Position numbers and translations under genes: made by a program. Positions 1 through 5,516 of a stretch of 7,610 nucleotides of DNA are shown one piece after another. Below the pieces are notes generated by a model. It was not told the origin of the DNA, ran no database searches, and saw only the letters and a program-made list of their open reading frames with translations. Position 1 is the stretch's first letter. Each line of letters begins with the position of its first letter. Source of the stretch: Actinomycetes bacterium (GTDB lineage Bacteria > Actinomycetota > Acidimicrobiia > Acidimicrobiales > Palsa-688); the NCBI GenBank assembly GCA_021816565.1, contig JAKAXN010000220.1, positions 1 to 7,610 of the forward strand, in the 5' to 3' direction.

Positions 1-2
1 TC

Positions 3-1370
3 GGCGAGGTCTTCGGGGCCATCTTCTTCGGCCGGCTGTCCGATGCCTGGGGCCGGCGCAACCTGTTCATGATCACCCTGGGGGTGTACCTGCTCGGCGG
101 GGCCCTCACCGCTCTCACCATGGGCCACTCCGAGGGCTGGGTGATCTGGCTGGACGTGACCCGCTTCATCGCCGGGGCCGGCATCGGCGGTGAGTACGCC
201 GCCATCAACTCGGCCATCGACGAGCTGATACCGGCCCGGTACCGGGGCCGGGTCGACATCGCGGTCAACGGCACCTACTGGGGCGGGGCGCTCATCGCCT
301 CGGTCCTGTTCCTCGAGGTGGTCAAGCACCTGCCCGCCTCCTACTCGTGGCGCATCGCCTTCCTGCTCGGGCCGGCCCTCGGCTTCGTGGTCCTCTTCGT
401 CCGGCGGAACCTGCCGGAGAGCCCCCGCTGGCTGCTCATGCACGGCCGGGTGGACGAAGCCGAGCAGGCCGTGGCCGAGATCGAGCGCCACGTGCGCGAC
501 ACCGGCGGCGAGCTGGCCGAGGTGGACCGGTCCAAGGCCATCGAGGTCCGCCAAACCGACAGCACCGGGTTCTTCGCCCTGGCCCGGACCCTGGTGATGA
601 CCTACCCGAAGCGCTCCATCCTGGGCGCGTCGCTGATGATCACCCAGTCGTTCCTGTACAACGCCATCTTCTTCACCTACTCCCTGGTCCTGACCAAGAT
701 CTACGGGGTCGGATCCGGCTCCACCGCCTATTACTTCATGGCCTTCGCGGCCGGGAACTTCATCGGCCCGCTGCTGCTCGGGCACCTCTTCGACAGCATC
801 GGCCGGAAGAAGATGATCGCCGGCACCTACACCATCTCCGCCGTCCTCCTCGCCATCAGCGCCGGGCTGTTCCGGGCCGGCGACCTGACCGCCCTGACCC
901 AGACGGCCTGCTGGTGTGTGATCTTCTTCTTCGCCTCCGCCGGGGCCAGCGCCGCCTACCTGACGGTGAGCGAGATCTTCCCCGTGGAGGTCCGGGCCAA
1001 GGCCATCGCCGTGTTCTTCGCCGTGGCCCAGTCGTTCGGTGCCTTCGGCCCGTGGTTCTACGGCCAGCTGATCGGCAACGGCAAGGACCACTTCGCCCTG
1101 TTCATCGGCTACATGATCGGCGCCGGCGTCATGTTCGTGGGCGCCGTGGTGGAGATCCTCCTGGGGGTGCCGGCCGAGCGCCAGTCCCTAGAGGAAGTGG
1201 CCCTGCCGTTGGCTCTGCAGGGGGCGGCCAGCGCCCACCTGTCCAACGTCACCGGAGCGCCCCGCCCGCCGGCCGCCCGTTCGGTGCTGGACCTCGACGT
1301 GGAGGTCGACACCCGGGCCGCCGATCCCGACCACCCGGACCGGACCCGGCCCGGGCACCGGGCGAACTGA
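3..1370 (+). CDS. MFS transporter, sugar-porter/metabolite symporter type (5'-truncated)
   Basis: This is an inner-membrane secondary transporter of the major facilitator superfamily, probably an H+-coupled importer of a small organic solute; the substrate cannot be read from the sequence. The frame is open from base 3, so the start and the first membrane helix or so are missing; 455 residues are visible. Numbered from the first visible residue, motif A, GRLSDAWGRR, lies at about 10-19 (loop 2-3). The motif-B-like RFIAGAGIGGEY is at about 54-65. The sugar-porter PESPRWL is at about 139-145, before a charged central loop. The second motif-A copy, FDSIGRKK, is at about 263-270, and SEIFPVEVRAKA at about 323-334 precedes the last helices. 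The usual PETxGxxLEE end is only hinted at by AERQSLEEV. A polar tail of about 55 residues rich in Pro, Asp and Arg follows. The first in-frame ATG (69) falls inside the conserved region and is not the start. Family is sure, substrate unknown. Confidence 0.93.
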   Translation, partial: GEVFGAIFFGRLSDAWGRRNLFMITLGVYLLGGALTALTMGHSEGWVIWLDVTRFIAGAGIGGEYAAINSAIDELIPARYRGRVDIAVNGTYWGGALIASVLFLEVVKHLPASYSWRIAFLLGPALGFVVLFVRRNLPESPRWLLMHGRVDEAEQAVAEIERHVRDTGGELAEVDRSKAIEVRQTDSTGFFALARTLVMTYPKRSILGASLMITQSFLYNAIFFTYSLVLTKIYGVGSGSTAYYFMAFAAGNFIGPLLLGHLFDSIGRKKMIAGTYTISAVLLAISAGLFRAGDLTALTQTACWCVIFFFASAGASAAYLTVSEIFPVEVRAKAIAVFFAVAQSFGAFGPWFYGQLIGNGKDHFALFIGYMIGAGVMFVGAVVEILLGVPAERQSLEEVALPLALQGAASAHLSNVTGAPRPPAARSVLDLDVEVDTRAADPDHPDRTRPGHRAN

Positions 1371-1371
1371 C

Positions 1372-1402
1372 CGGAGGCCCGGACCGGGGACCGGGGCCTC
1401 CG
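1372..1402. terminator. GC-rich hairpin between convergent genes, possible bidirectional terminator
   Basis: CGGAGGCCC (1372-1380) pairs perfectly with GGGCCTCCG (1394-1402), and GG/CC can extend the helix inward past a bulged G. The hairpin lies 1 nt after the transporter stop and about 33 nt beyond the amidase stop, so it could serve both transcripts. Neither side has a T-tract, so intrinsic termination is an inference from position and stem strength. Confidence 0.5.
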
Positions 1403-1435
1403 CCACCGACGCGATCGCCGGCGGCGCGCTGACAG

Positions 1436-2854
1436 CTACAGCGCCGGCCGGCGGTCCCGCCAGGGCACGGCCTGCTCCAGCTGGGCCGCCACCCGTAGTA
1501 GCACCGCCTCCTCCCAGGGCCCACCGACCAGCTGGACGCCGATGGGCAGCCCGTCGGGGGACACGAAGATGGGCAGGGAGATGGCCGGCTGGCCGGTCAT
1601 GTTGAATCCGGAGGTGAGCACCGCCATCTGGAACACCTGCATGGCCGGGCCCCCTTCCGGGTCGGCGTGCACCGCGGCCAGGATGTCACCGGCCCGGGGC
1701 GGGGGGATGGTCATGGTGGGGCTGAGCAGCACGTCGAACTCGGTCCCCCATCGGGCCACCAGGGTGCGGGTGAAGCGCTGCAGGGAGTGCACCGACGCCA
1801 CGTAGGCCAGGCTGTCGACAGCCTGGGCCTGGCGCCGGTTGGCCCGGATGTGCGGCTCGGTCCGCTCCCAGTCGACATCCTCGTAGTCGGCCAGACCGGT
1901 GTTGACCACGTTGAGGAACGCCCCCAGGAACTCGTCGGGCACCTCGTAGGTGACCGGCTCGACATGGTGACCCAGGCCCTCCAGGGCGGCCGCGGTGGCG
2001 GTGGCCGCGTCGGCGCAGGCCGGATCGACCGGCAGTCCGAAAGGGGCCTGCTGCAGCAGGCCGATGCGCAGCCGGCCGGGGTCGGCGCCCACCTCCTCGC
2101 TGAACGGCCGGGAAGGGGCCGGGGCGTTGTACCACGCGCCCCGATCCGGGCCGGATATCACGTCGAGGATGGCCGCGGTGTCGGCCACGTCGCGGGTGAG
2201 GACGCCCTCCACCGCCCCGCCCTCCCAGCTGTTGACCCGGGACGGTACCCGGCCGCGGCTGACCTTGAGCCCCACCAGGCCGCAGCACGAGGCAGGGATG
2301 CGGATCGAGCCGCCGCCGTCGTTGCCGTGGGCCACGGGGAACATCCCCGCCGCGGTGGCCGCTCCCGCTCCTCCGCTCGAGCCGCCCGGGGTGTGATCCG
2401 GATTCCACGGGTTGCGGCTGATCCCGTACCGCAGGTTCTCCGCGGCGGTGATGGGGCCGAACTCCGGGGTGTTGGTCCGGCCGGCCAGCACGAACCCGGC
2501 CCGCTGGAACGCCTCGACCACCAGGGCGCTCTCGTCAGAGCGGCCGGCGGGGGCGCCGTTCGATCCGAACGTCACCGGCCATCCGGCCACCGGGGTCAGG
2601 TCCTTGATGGGGATGGGCACCCCGTGGAACGGGGCCAGCTCCGCCGGGTCGCTCCCGACTACCGCGTCCGCCGCGGCCCGGGCCGCAGCGCGTGCCTCGT
2701 CGTCGTCGCGCCAGACCACGGCGTCGAGGCGGTCGTTGACGGCGTCGACGCGCGCCAGGCAGGCGTCGAGCAGCTCGACCGGGCTCAGCTCCTTCGCCTT
2801 GATGGCAGCGGCCAGGTCACAAGCGGTGCGGTAGGTGAGGTCGGGATCGGCCAT
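1436..2854 (-). CDS. Amidase-signature family amidohydrolase
   Basis: This cytoplasmic serine amidase of 472 residues hydrolyses a carboxamide or similar C-N bond; the substrate is not determinable. The amidase-signature core is complete. Lys84 lies in PIKDL, GGSSGG at 157-162 supplies the cis-Ser (Ser159), and the nucleophile Ser183 lies in GGSIRIPA. The 24-residue spacing between the two serines equals that in fatty acid amide hydrolase (Ser217/Ser241), so the Ser-cisSer-Lys triad is intact. CGLVGLK follows, as is typical. The C-terminal end ([13 protein letters not shown], then [11 protein letters not shown]) is also standard. It lacks the partner domains or neighbours expected of GatA (no gatB or gatC is seen), so a stand-alone amidase is preferred. 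The ATG at 2854 has no Shine-Dalgarno but has TAGCGT 6 nt upstream, suggesting a leaderless mRNA. It lies 23 bases downstream of the YceI-like gene on the same strand. Confidence 0.93.
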   Translation of the reverse strand: MADPDLTYRTACDLAAAIKAKELSPVELLDACLARVDAVNDRLDAVVWRDDDEARAAARAAADAVVGSDPAELAPFHGVPIPIKDLTPVAGWPVTFGSNGAPAGRSDESALVVEAFQRAGFVLAGRTNTPEFGPITAAENLRYGISRNPWNPDHTPGGSSGGAGAATAAGMFPVAHGNDGGGSIRIPASCCGLVGLKVSRGRVPSRVNSWEGGAVEGVLTRDVADTAAILDVISGPDRGAWYNAPAPSRPFSEEVGADPGRLRIGLLQQAPFGLPVDPACADAATATAAALEGLGHHVEPVTYEVPDEFLGAFLNVVNTGLADYEDVDWERTEPHIRANRRQAQAVDSLAYVASVHSLQRFTRTLVARWGTEFDVLLSPTMTIPPPRAGDILAAVHADPEGGPAMQVFQMAVLTSGFNMTGQPAISLPIFVSPDGLPIGVQLVGGPWEEAVLLRVAAQLEQAVPWRDRRPAL

Positions 2855-2860
2855 GGCCCG

Positions 2861-2866
2861 ACGCTA
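2861..2866 (-). promoter_or_regulatory. Putative -10 box of the amidase gene
   Basis: On the minus strand TAGCGT is followed by CGGGCC and then the ATG. A 6-nt gap puts transcription start at or next to the start codon. No convincing -35 is visible; that region would fall in the end of the yceI-like gene. The box sits in the 23-base gap between the two genes, so the amidase can be transcribed separately from its upstream neighbour. Confidence 0.5.
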
Positions 2867-2877
2867 CGCCGCCGGCG

Positions 2878-3618
2878 TCAGGTCTGGGGGACCAGGTGGA
2901 GCAGCACCTCTATGGTGCCGGTCCGGCCCAGTTGGGCCACCGCGAAGCTCGGGTTGGGGATGTGCCACAGGCTGTAGGTGATCGGTATCTCGGCGCTCAC
3001 GTCGATGGTGGAGGCGAGCCGCTCGGCGTTGAGCTCGAAAGTCACCTGACGGGTGACACCCCGCAGGGTCAGGTTGCCCGTCGCCGGCACCGACACGGTG
3101 CGGCCGATCGCCGGGACCTGGCCCAGGTCGATCGGGCGGGTCAGCTGGAACGACCCGTGCGGGTAGCTGGCCGTGTCCATGATGAACCCGTCGAACTGGG
3201 CGTCGCGCGAGCGGGTGTCGGACCTGATGCTCGCCATGTCGACGGTGAACTGGGCGGCTGTGACCCGGGTCCCGGAGATGACCATGCCGCCCGTCACCTT
3301 GGAGGTCCGGCCCACCGCGGTGTGCGACTGGCCGAACAGCGACTCGTGGACCCGGTAGCCGGCCACGGAGCCGGCGCCGATCTTCCAGGTTCCGCTGACC
3401 GGGCCGGGTACCACCGAGGCGGACGCCCCGGTGACCGTGGGGAGCTGCAGCTTGGACGGGGTGGGTGACTCCACCACGTTGAAGAACAGCCAGGGGCCGC
3501 CGATGACCACCACGCCCAGGGCCAGCAGGGCGACGATCACCCACTTCAGAGGGTAGGCCTTCCGCGGCCGGCGGGGTCGCTCCGTCACGGGGGGACGGTC
3601 GACGTCGCTCTTCTGCAC
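2878..3618 (-). CDS. Membrane-anchored YceI-like domain protein
   Basis: With a GTG start at 3618 the protein has 246 residues. A basic, Pro/Arg-rich cytoplasmic N-terminus (about 1-25) is followed by one membrane helix (about 26-46), a Ser/Thr/Pro-rich linker (about 50-73) and a YceI-like domain (about 75-246). The domain shows the family pattern: GTWKI, GYRVHESLFGQSHTAVGRT, then the DMASIRSD strand, FIMDTASYPHGSFQL, GNLTLRGVTRQVTFEL, and a closing strand. YceI domains form a lipocalin-like barrel that binds isoprenoid-type lipids; E. coli YceI is a free periplasmic protein, whereas this one should be tethered outside the membrane. The open frame runs up to an ATG at 3756, but the extra 46 residues are low-complexity and unlike a signal. 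The GTG has GATACT 6 nt upstream. GGAGG also precedes it, but only 1 nt away, too near for a normal ribosome site. Ligand unknown; the amidase gene follows. Confidence 0.85.
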   Translation of the reverse strand: MQKSDVDRPPVTERPRRPRKAYPLKWVIVALLALGVVVIGGPWLFFNVVESPTPSKLQLPTVTGASASVVPGPVSGTWKIGAGSVAGYRVHESLFGQSHTAVGRTSKVTGGMVISGTRVTAAQFTVDMASIRSDTRSRDAQFDGFIMDTASYPHGSFQLTRPIDLGQVPAIGRTVSVPATGNLTLRGVTRQVTFELNAERLASTIDVSAEIPITYSLWHIPNPSFAVAQLGRTGTIEVLLHLVPQT

Positions 3619-3624
3619 CCCTCC

Positions 3625-3630
3625 AGTATC
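3625..3630 (-). promoter_or_regulatory. Putative -10 box of the yceI-like gene
   Basis: GATACT on the minus strand (4 of 6 matches to TATAAT, with the key A2 and T6) lies 6 nt before the GTG at 3618. A possible -35, TTGGCC (3650-3655), has a long 19-nt spacer. The arrangement fits a leaderless transcript and supports the GTG over the upstream ATG at 3756. Confidence 0.45.
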
Positions 3631-3666
3631 CCCCCGCAGCCGGACAAACGGCCAAGCGCCCCCTGC

Positions 3667-3690
3667 AGCCCGCCTGGATACGGGCGGGCT
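3667..3690. repeat. Inverted repeat / hairpin with GATA loop
   Basis: AGCCCGCC (3667-3674) pairs perfectly with GGCGGGCT (3683-3690). A T-G wobble and a G-C pair extend it inward to a 4-nt GATA loop. No T-tract is present on either side, so it is not an obvious intrinsic terminator; it may be an operator or part of a structured leader. Confidence 0.5.
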
Positions 3691-3734
3691 AGTCCGAATT
3701 GGTGCCCTTGTCCGGCCTAGTTCGGCCGGGCCCG

Positions 3735-3760
3735 GGAAATGCCCCGAATGGGCCATTTCC
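3735..3760. repeat. Inverted repeat / hairpin with one bulge
   Basis: GGAAAT then GCCC (3735-3744) pairs with GGGC (3750-3753) and ATTTCC (3755-3760), leaving C3754 bulged and a 5-nt CGAAT loop. It lies about 20 bases upstream of the TACGAT box, over the zone where a -35 contact or an activator or repressor site would fall. Function unknown. Confidence 0.5.
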
Positions 3761-3778
3761 GCGTGAGGGTGCGGTCTC

Positions 3779-3784
3779 TACGAT
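3779..3784 (+). promoter_or_regulatory. Putative -10 box of a short plus-strand transcript
   Basis: TACGAT fits TANNNT. TTTCCG lies 17 nt upstream as a weak -35 (3 of 6 matches). Transcription would begin near 3791. The box overlaps the left arm of the inverted repeat ATCGGGG/CCCCGAT, which could let a bound protein control it. This is a motif match only. Confidence 0.35.
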
Positions 3785-3789
3785 CGGGG

Positions 3790-3919
3790 ACGTACCCCGA
3801 TGACGCACTCAGGTCGCAGCTGTCTGGCAGCAAGGTCGCACCCCGGGGTACTACTCGGCAACGAGTGAGGGATGGGTCGGTTCGGGGGGACCGGCCCATC
3901 TCTCTCGTTGCGGATTTTT
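3790..3919 (+). ncRNA. Candidate structured small RNA or termination-control leader
   Basis: The stretch between the TACGAT box and a T5 run can fold into several helices. A 7-bp P1 helix is formed by GTACCCC (3792-3798) and GGGGTAC (3845-3851). It encloses a small GCTG/CAGC hairpin (3819-3831). A hairpin ACTCG-GCAA-CGAGT (3853-3866) is capped by a GNRA tetraloop. A long terminator-like stem (3858-3911) follows. The GNRA hairpin uses bases 3858-3866, which are also the base of the terminator stem, so the two folds exclude each other, as in attenuators and riboswitches. The SDR gene seems to have its own leaderless promoter after the T-run, so the RNA could also be an independent small RNA. 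I do not recognise a known family (checked by eye: SRP, TPP, SAM, c-di-GMP, ydaO, cobalamin). Read from pairing alone, with no covariation. Confidence 0.35.
3858..3919 (+). terminator. Long bulged hairpin followed by T5 (intrinsic terminator-like)
   Basis: The lower stem is GCAACGAG (3858-3865) with CTCGTTGC (3904-3911), 8 bp. After a 2-nt TG bulge comes A-T, G-C, G-T pairing. An 11-bp upper stem GATGGGTCGGT/ACCGGCCCATC (3871-3881 with 3890-3900, one wobble) carries an 8-nt G-rich loop. The sequence then runs GGA and TTTTT (3915-3919). About 22 pairs before a T-run is much more than chance would give. It ends 15 bases before the SDR start codon. Confidence 0.65.
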
Positions 3920-3922
3920 CCG

Positions 3923-3928
3923 TAGCCT
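3923..3928 (+). promoter_or_regulatory. Putative -10 box of the SDR gene
   Basis: TAGCCT, then CGTCCC, then ATG at 3935. The 6-nt spacing places the transcription start at the A of the ATG. It begins only 3 nt after the T5 run, so a transcript ended by the upstream hairpin and the SDR transcript would be neatly separated. Confidence 0.5.
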
Positions 3929-3934
3929 CGTCCC

Positions 3935-4684
3935 ATGACTGATCGAGGAACGGCCGTCGTCACCGGAGCATCGAGCGGGATCGGGGCGGCCGCCGCCCGG
4001 CGCCTGGCCGCCGAGGGATTCGACGTGGTCCTCGGCGCCCGCCGGCTCGAGCGCATCTCGGCGCTGGCCGGCGAGATCGGAGGGGCCGCCCGGGCCGTGG
4101 CCCTGGACGTGACCGACCAGGAATCGGTCGACTCGTTCTGTGCCGGCGTGGGCGACGACTGCCGGCTCCTGGTCAACAACGCCGGCGGGGCCCTCGGGCT
4201 CGATCCGGTCGCCTCCGCCGACGAGGACAAGTGGCGGACCATGTACGAGACCAACGTCATGGGCCTGATGCGCATGACCCGGGCCCTCCTACCCCGCCTG
4301 ATCGGCTCGGGCGACGGGCACGTGATCAACATCGGGTCCGTGGCGGCCTTCGAGCCCTACGCGGGCGGCGCCGGCTACAACGCCGCCAAGCACGCCGCCC
4401 GGGCGGTCAGCGACGTGCTGCGCCTCGAGCTGAACGGCCAGCCGGTACGGGTCACCGAGATCGACCCCGGCCTGGTGGAGACGGAGTTCTCGCTGGTGCG
4501 CTTCGAGGGCGACCGGTCCCGGGCCGACGCGGTGTACGAGGGGCTGCAGCCGCTGAGCGCCGAGGACATCGCCGACGTGATCGCCTTCGCCGCCACCCGC
4601 CCCAGCCACGTGGACATCGACCAGGTGGTGGTCCGGCCCCGGGCCCAGGCCCGGGTGTGGCTCGTCGACCGGGGAGGGATCTGA
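3935..4684 (+). CDS. Short-chain dehydrogenase/reductase (classical SDR, YdfG-like)
   Basis: This cytoplasmic NAD(P)-dependent oxidoreductase has 249 residues, the normal length for a classical SDR. The nucleotide-binding TGASSGIG is at 10-17. Arg36-Arg37 after the second strand favour NADPH over NADH. Asp58 in LDVT contacts the adenine ring, NNAG is at 81-84 and Asn107 in the catalytic helix. Ser135, Tyr148 and Lys152 (YNAAK) complete the Asn-Ser-Tyr-Lys tetrad, and DPGLVETEF (177-185) is the usual strand-6 motif. The C-terminal pattern AEDIADVIAFAATRPSHVDIDQVVVRP resembles YdfG-type enzymes that oxidise 3-hydroxy acids such as serine or 3-hydroxypropionate; that substrate is an inference. 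The ATG has no Shine-Dalgarno and TAGCCT sits 6 nt upstream. It converges on the flavoprotein gene with a 28-base gap that shows no clear terminator. Confidence 0.93.
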   Translation: MTDRGTAVVTGASSGIGAAAARRLAAEGFDVVLGARRLERISALAGEIGGAARAVALDVTDQESVDSFCAGVGDDCRLLVNNAGGALGLDPVASADEDKWRTMYETNVMGLMRMTRALLPRLIGSGDGHVINIGSVAAFEPYAGGAGYNAAKHAARAVSDVLRLELNGQPVRVTEIDPGLVETEFSLVRFEGDRSRADAVYEGLQPLSAEDIADVIAFAATRPSHVDIDQVVVRPRAQARVWLVDRGGI

Positions 4685-4712
4685 CCGGGATAGACGCCCT
4701 GCGCCGGGATCC

Positions 4713-5135
4713 CTACCGCTCGTCGGGGACCGGCCAGTGGTCGGCGGCGTTGAGCGGGCACAGCTGCAGGCGCCAGCCGGTCACCACCACCGGTTCCATG
4801 CCGATGACCAGGCCGGCGCCCACCGGGCAGCGGCCGGTCCCGTCCAGGCGCGATACGCCCGTCAGCATCCCCTGCACGTGCACCGTCCACCCGGTCGAGG
4901 TGTCGGGATCGATGGACTCCACTGCGAAGGCCGCCACCACATCGTCGACCACCGGGTCGAAGGGAGGCTCGCTCCCCAGGCACATCACGATGGTCCCGCC
5001 GTCGATGCGGTGCTGGACCGGCAGGATCACCGGGAGTGCCCGGGCCGAGAGGGCCAGCCGGCCGAGGGAGGACCGGCGGAGCAGGCTCCAGCACTCCTCC
5101 GGGGAGAGATCGCCGGCAGCCCGGTCCTTGCGCAC
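4713..5135 (-). CDS. Pyridoxamine 5'-phosphate oxidase-like FMN-binding protein
   Basis: A small protein of 140 residues with the split-barrel flavin-binding fold. The family pattern is clear: LSPEECWSLLRRSSLGRLALS (10-30), ALPVILPVQHRIDGGTIVMCLGS (33-55), then VVAAFAVESIDPDTSTGWTVHVQG (66-89), and a closing VVVTGWRLQL (116-125). Relatives bind FMN or F420 as dimers, and many have no assigned substrate. True pyridoxamine oxidase (PdxH) is longer and has a different C-terminus, so a role in vitamin B6 synthesis should not be assumed. The start is the GTG at 5135, preceded by AAGGAGG with a 6-nt gap from GGAGG. This is the one internal gene with a textbook Shine-Dalgarno. No TANNNT box is seen close upstream, so the mRNA probably has a leader, perhaps from readthrough of the tRNA-Ser unit 126 bases upstream on the same strand. 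Confidence 0.85.
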   Translation of the reverse strand: MRKDRAAGDLSPEECWSLLRRSSLGRLALSARALPVILPVQHRIDGGTIVMCLGSEPPFDPVVDDVVAAFAVESIDPDTSTGWTVHVQGMLTGVSRLDGTGRCPVGAGLVIGMEPVVVTGWRLQLCPLNAADHWPVPDER

Positions 5136-5141
5136 GGCGGC

Positions 5142-5148
5142 CCTCCTT
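5142..5148 (-). promoter_or_regulatory. Shine-Dalgarno site of the flavoprotein gene
   Basis: AAGGAGG on the minus strand, with 6 nt (GCCGCC) between GGAGG and the GTG. It fixes the start at 5135 and contrasts with the leaderless-looking starts of the neighbouring genes. Confidence 0.75.
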
Positions 5149-5261
5149 CACTGGTCTGCGAACCGCTGTGCAGGCGATGGTGGCGCCCGGGTGGTGACCG
5201 GCCAAGAGCCCAAGGTCCCCTTATCCCCGCTGGCGCCAGTCGGCCCCCCGGCTATGTCGAG

Positions 5262-5350
5262 CGGAGAGGGGGGGATTTGAACCCCCGGACCCGGTCTCCC
5301 AAGTCAACTCATTAGCAGTGAGTCCGATTCGGCCGCTCTCGCACCTCTCC
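5262..5350 (-). tRNA. tRNA-Ser(GCU)
   Basis: All arms can be folded by eye. The 7-bp acceptor stem is GGAGAGG/CCTCTCC, with G73 as discriminator. There is a 3-bp D stem CGA/TCG. The anticodon stem ACTCA/TGAGT has loop CTGCTAA, giving anticodon GCT, which reads AGC and AGU serine codons. A long class II variable arm of about 20 nt is expected for serine tRNAs. The 5-bp T stem GGGGG/CCCCC has loop TTCAAAT. The length is 89 nt. CCA is not encoded, since CTC follows G73, so the end must be added by tRNA nucleotidyltransferase. Confidence 0.97.
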
Positions 5351-5360
5351 TCGGCGCAGA

Positions 5361-5366
5361 ACTGTA
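5361..5366 (-). promoter_or_regulatory. Putative -10 box of tRNA-Ser
   Basis: TACAGT on the minus strand lies 10 nt before the mature 5' end of the tRNA, a sensible distance for a short RNase P-removed leader. No good -35 is seen at 16-18 nt. Confidence 0.5.
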
Positions 5367-5502
5367 GCAGACGCCTCCCGGACCGGAGCGGGGGACAAAT
5401 GCCCAGGTCGTAGGCGGTTTCGGGGCCGGGTCGGGGGCTCCCGGGCCGACGATCAGGCGCCGGAGGATCCGCCCTGGGCCCGCCTGCGTCACCGGCAGAA
5501 GG

Positions 5503-5508
5503 TAAATT
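5503..5508 (+). promoter_or_regulatory. Putative -10 box of the small membrane protein gene
   Basis: TAAATT, an AT-rich island in very GC-rich DNA, lies 8 nt before the TTG at 5517. It supports the TTG start and a leaderless or near-leaderless transcript. Confidence 0.5.
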
Positions 5509-5516
5509 GGGGGCCC

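Larger units (their letters stand above)
3619..3934. other. Divergent intergenic region dense in inverted repeats
   Basis: No coding region is supported here. Reading left to right I see: CCGGACAA (3640-3647) matched by TTGTCCGG (3708-3715); a 10-bp hairpin with a GATA loop at 3667-3690; CCGGCC/GGCCGG at 3712-3729; a hairpin at 3735-3760 (GGAAAT GCCC pairing with GGGC ATTTCC, one bulged C); ATCGGGG/CCCCGAT at 3783-3801; an 8-nt direct repeat AGGTCGCA at 3811 and 3833; and the long terminator-like hairpin at 3858-3911. The region holds promoter-like boxes for the yceI-like gene (left) and the SDR gene (right), plus one more at 3779. Confidence 0.7.

Noticed and set aside
347..1432. Open frame of 361 codons overlapping the transporter
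   Set aside because: Arg/Pro/Gly-rich frame shadow; the other frame shows all the MFS motifs.
1667..2977. Long open frame (436 codons) on the plus strand opposite the amidase
   Set aside because: It is a shadow of GC-rich coding on the other strand: the product is repetitive Arg/Gly/Ala with no domain, while the minus-strand frame has a complete amidase signature.
3620..3624. GGAGG before the yceI-like GTG as a Shine-Dalgarno
   Set aside because: Only 1 nt separates it from the GTG, too close for normal initiation; the next in-frame start codon is not supported by the domain layout.
2864..3655. Second minus-strand open frame over the yceI-like gene
   Set aside because: Proline/arginine-rich translation with no domain; the overlapping frame carries the YceI-like pattern.
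3619..3756. 46-residue N-terminal extension of the yceI-like gene from the ATG at 3756
   Set aside because: The extension is Arg/Pro-rich with no signal, overlaps a hairpin and would put a transmembrane helix unusually far in. The GTG at 3618 has a matching -10 box.
3858..3911. Minus-strand reading of the long hairpin as a 6C RNA, since its loop contains six C
   Set aside because: 6C RNAs have two such C-loop stems. Only one is present, and the T-run supports the plus-strand reading.
5230..5239. Perfect palindrome CTGGCGCCAG between tRNA-Ser and the flavoprotein gene
   Set aside because: A 10-nt palindrome is easy to get by chance in GC-rich DNA; no loop, no T-run and no second copy nearby.
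4231..5280. Open frame of 349 codons spanning the SDR and flavoprotein genes
   Set aside because: It overlaps two well-supported genes on different strands and runs into the tRNA; the product has no recognisable features.
5262..5350. tRNA gene as an integration site for a mobile element
   Set aside because: No integrase and no direct repeat of the tRNA 3' end is visible in the window, and the flanking genes look like ordinary chromosome.
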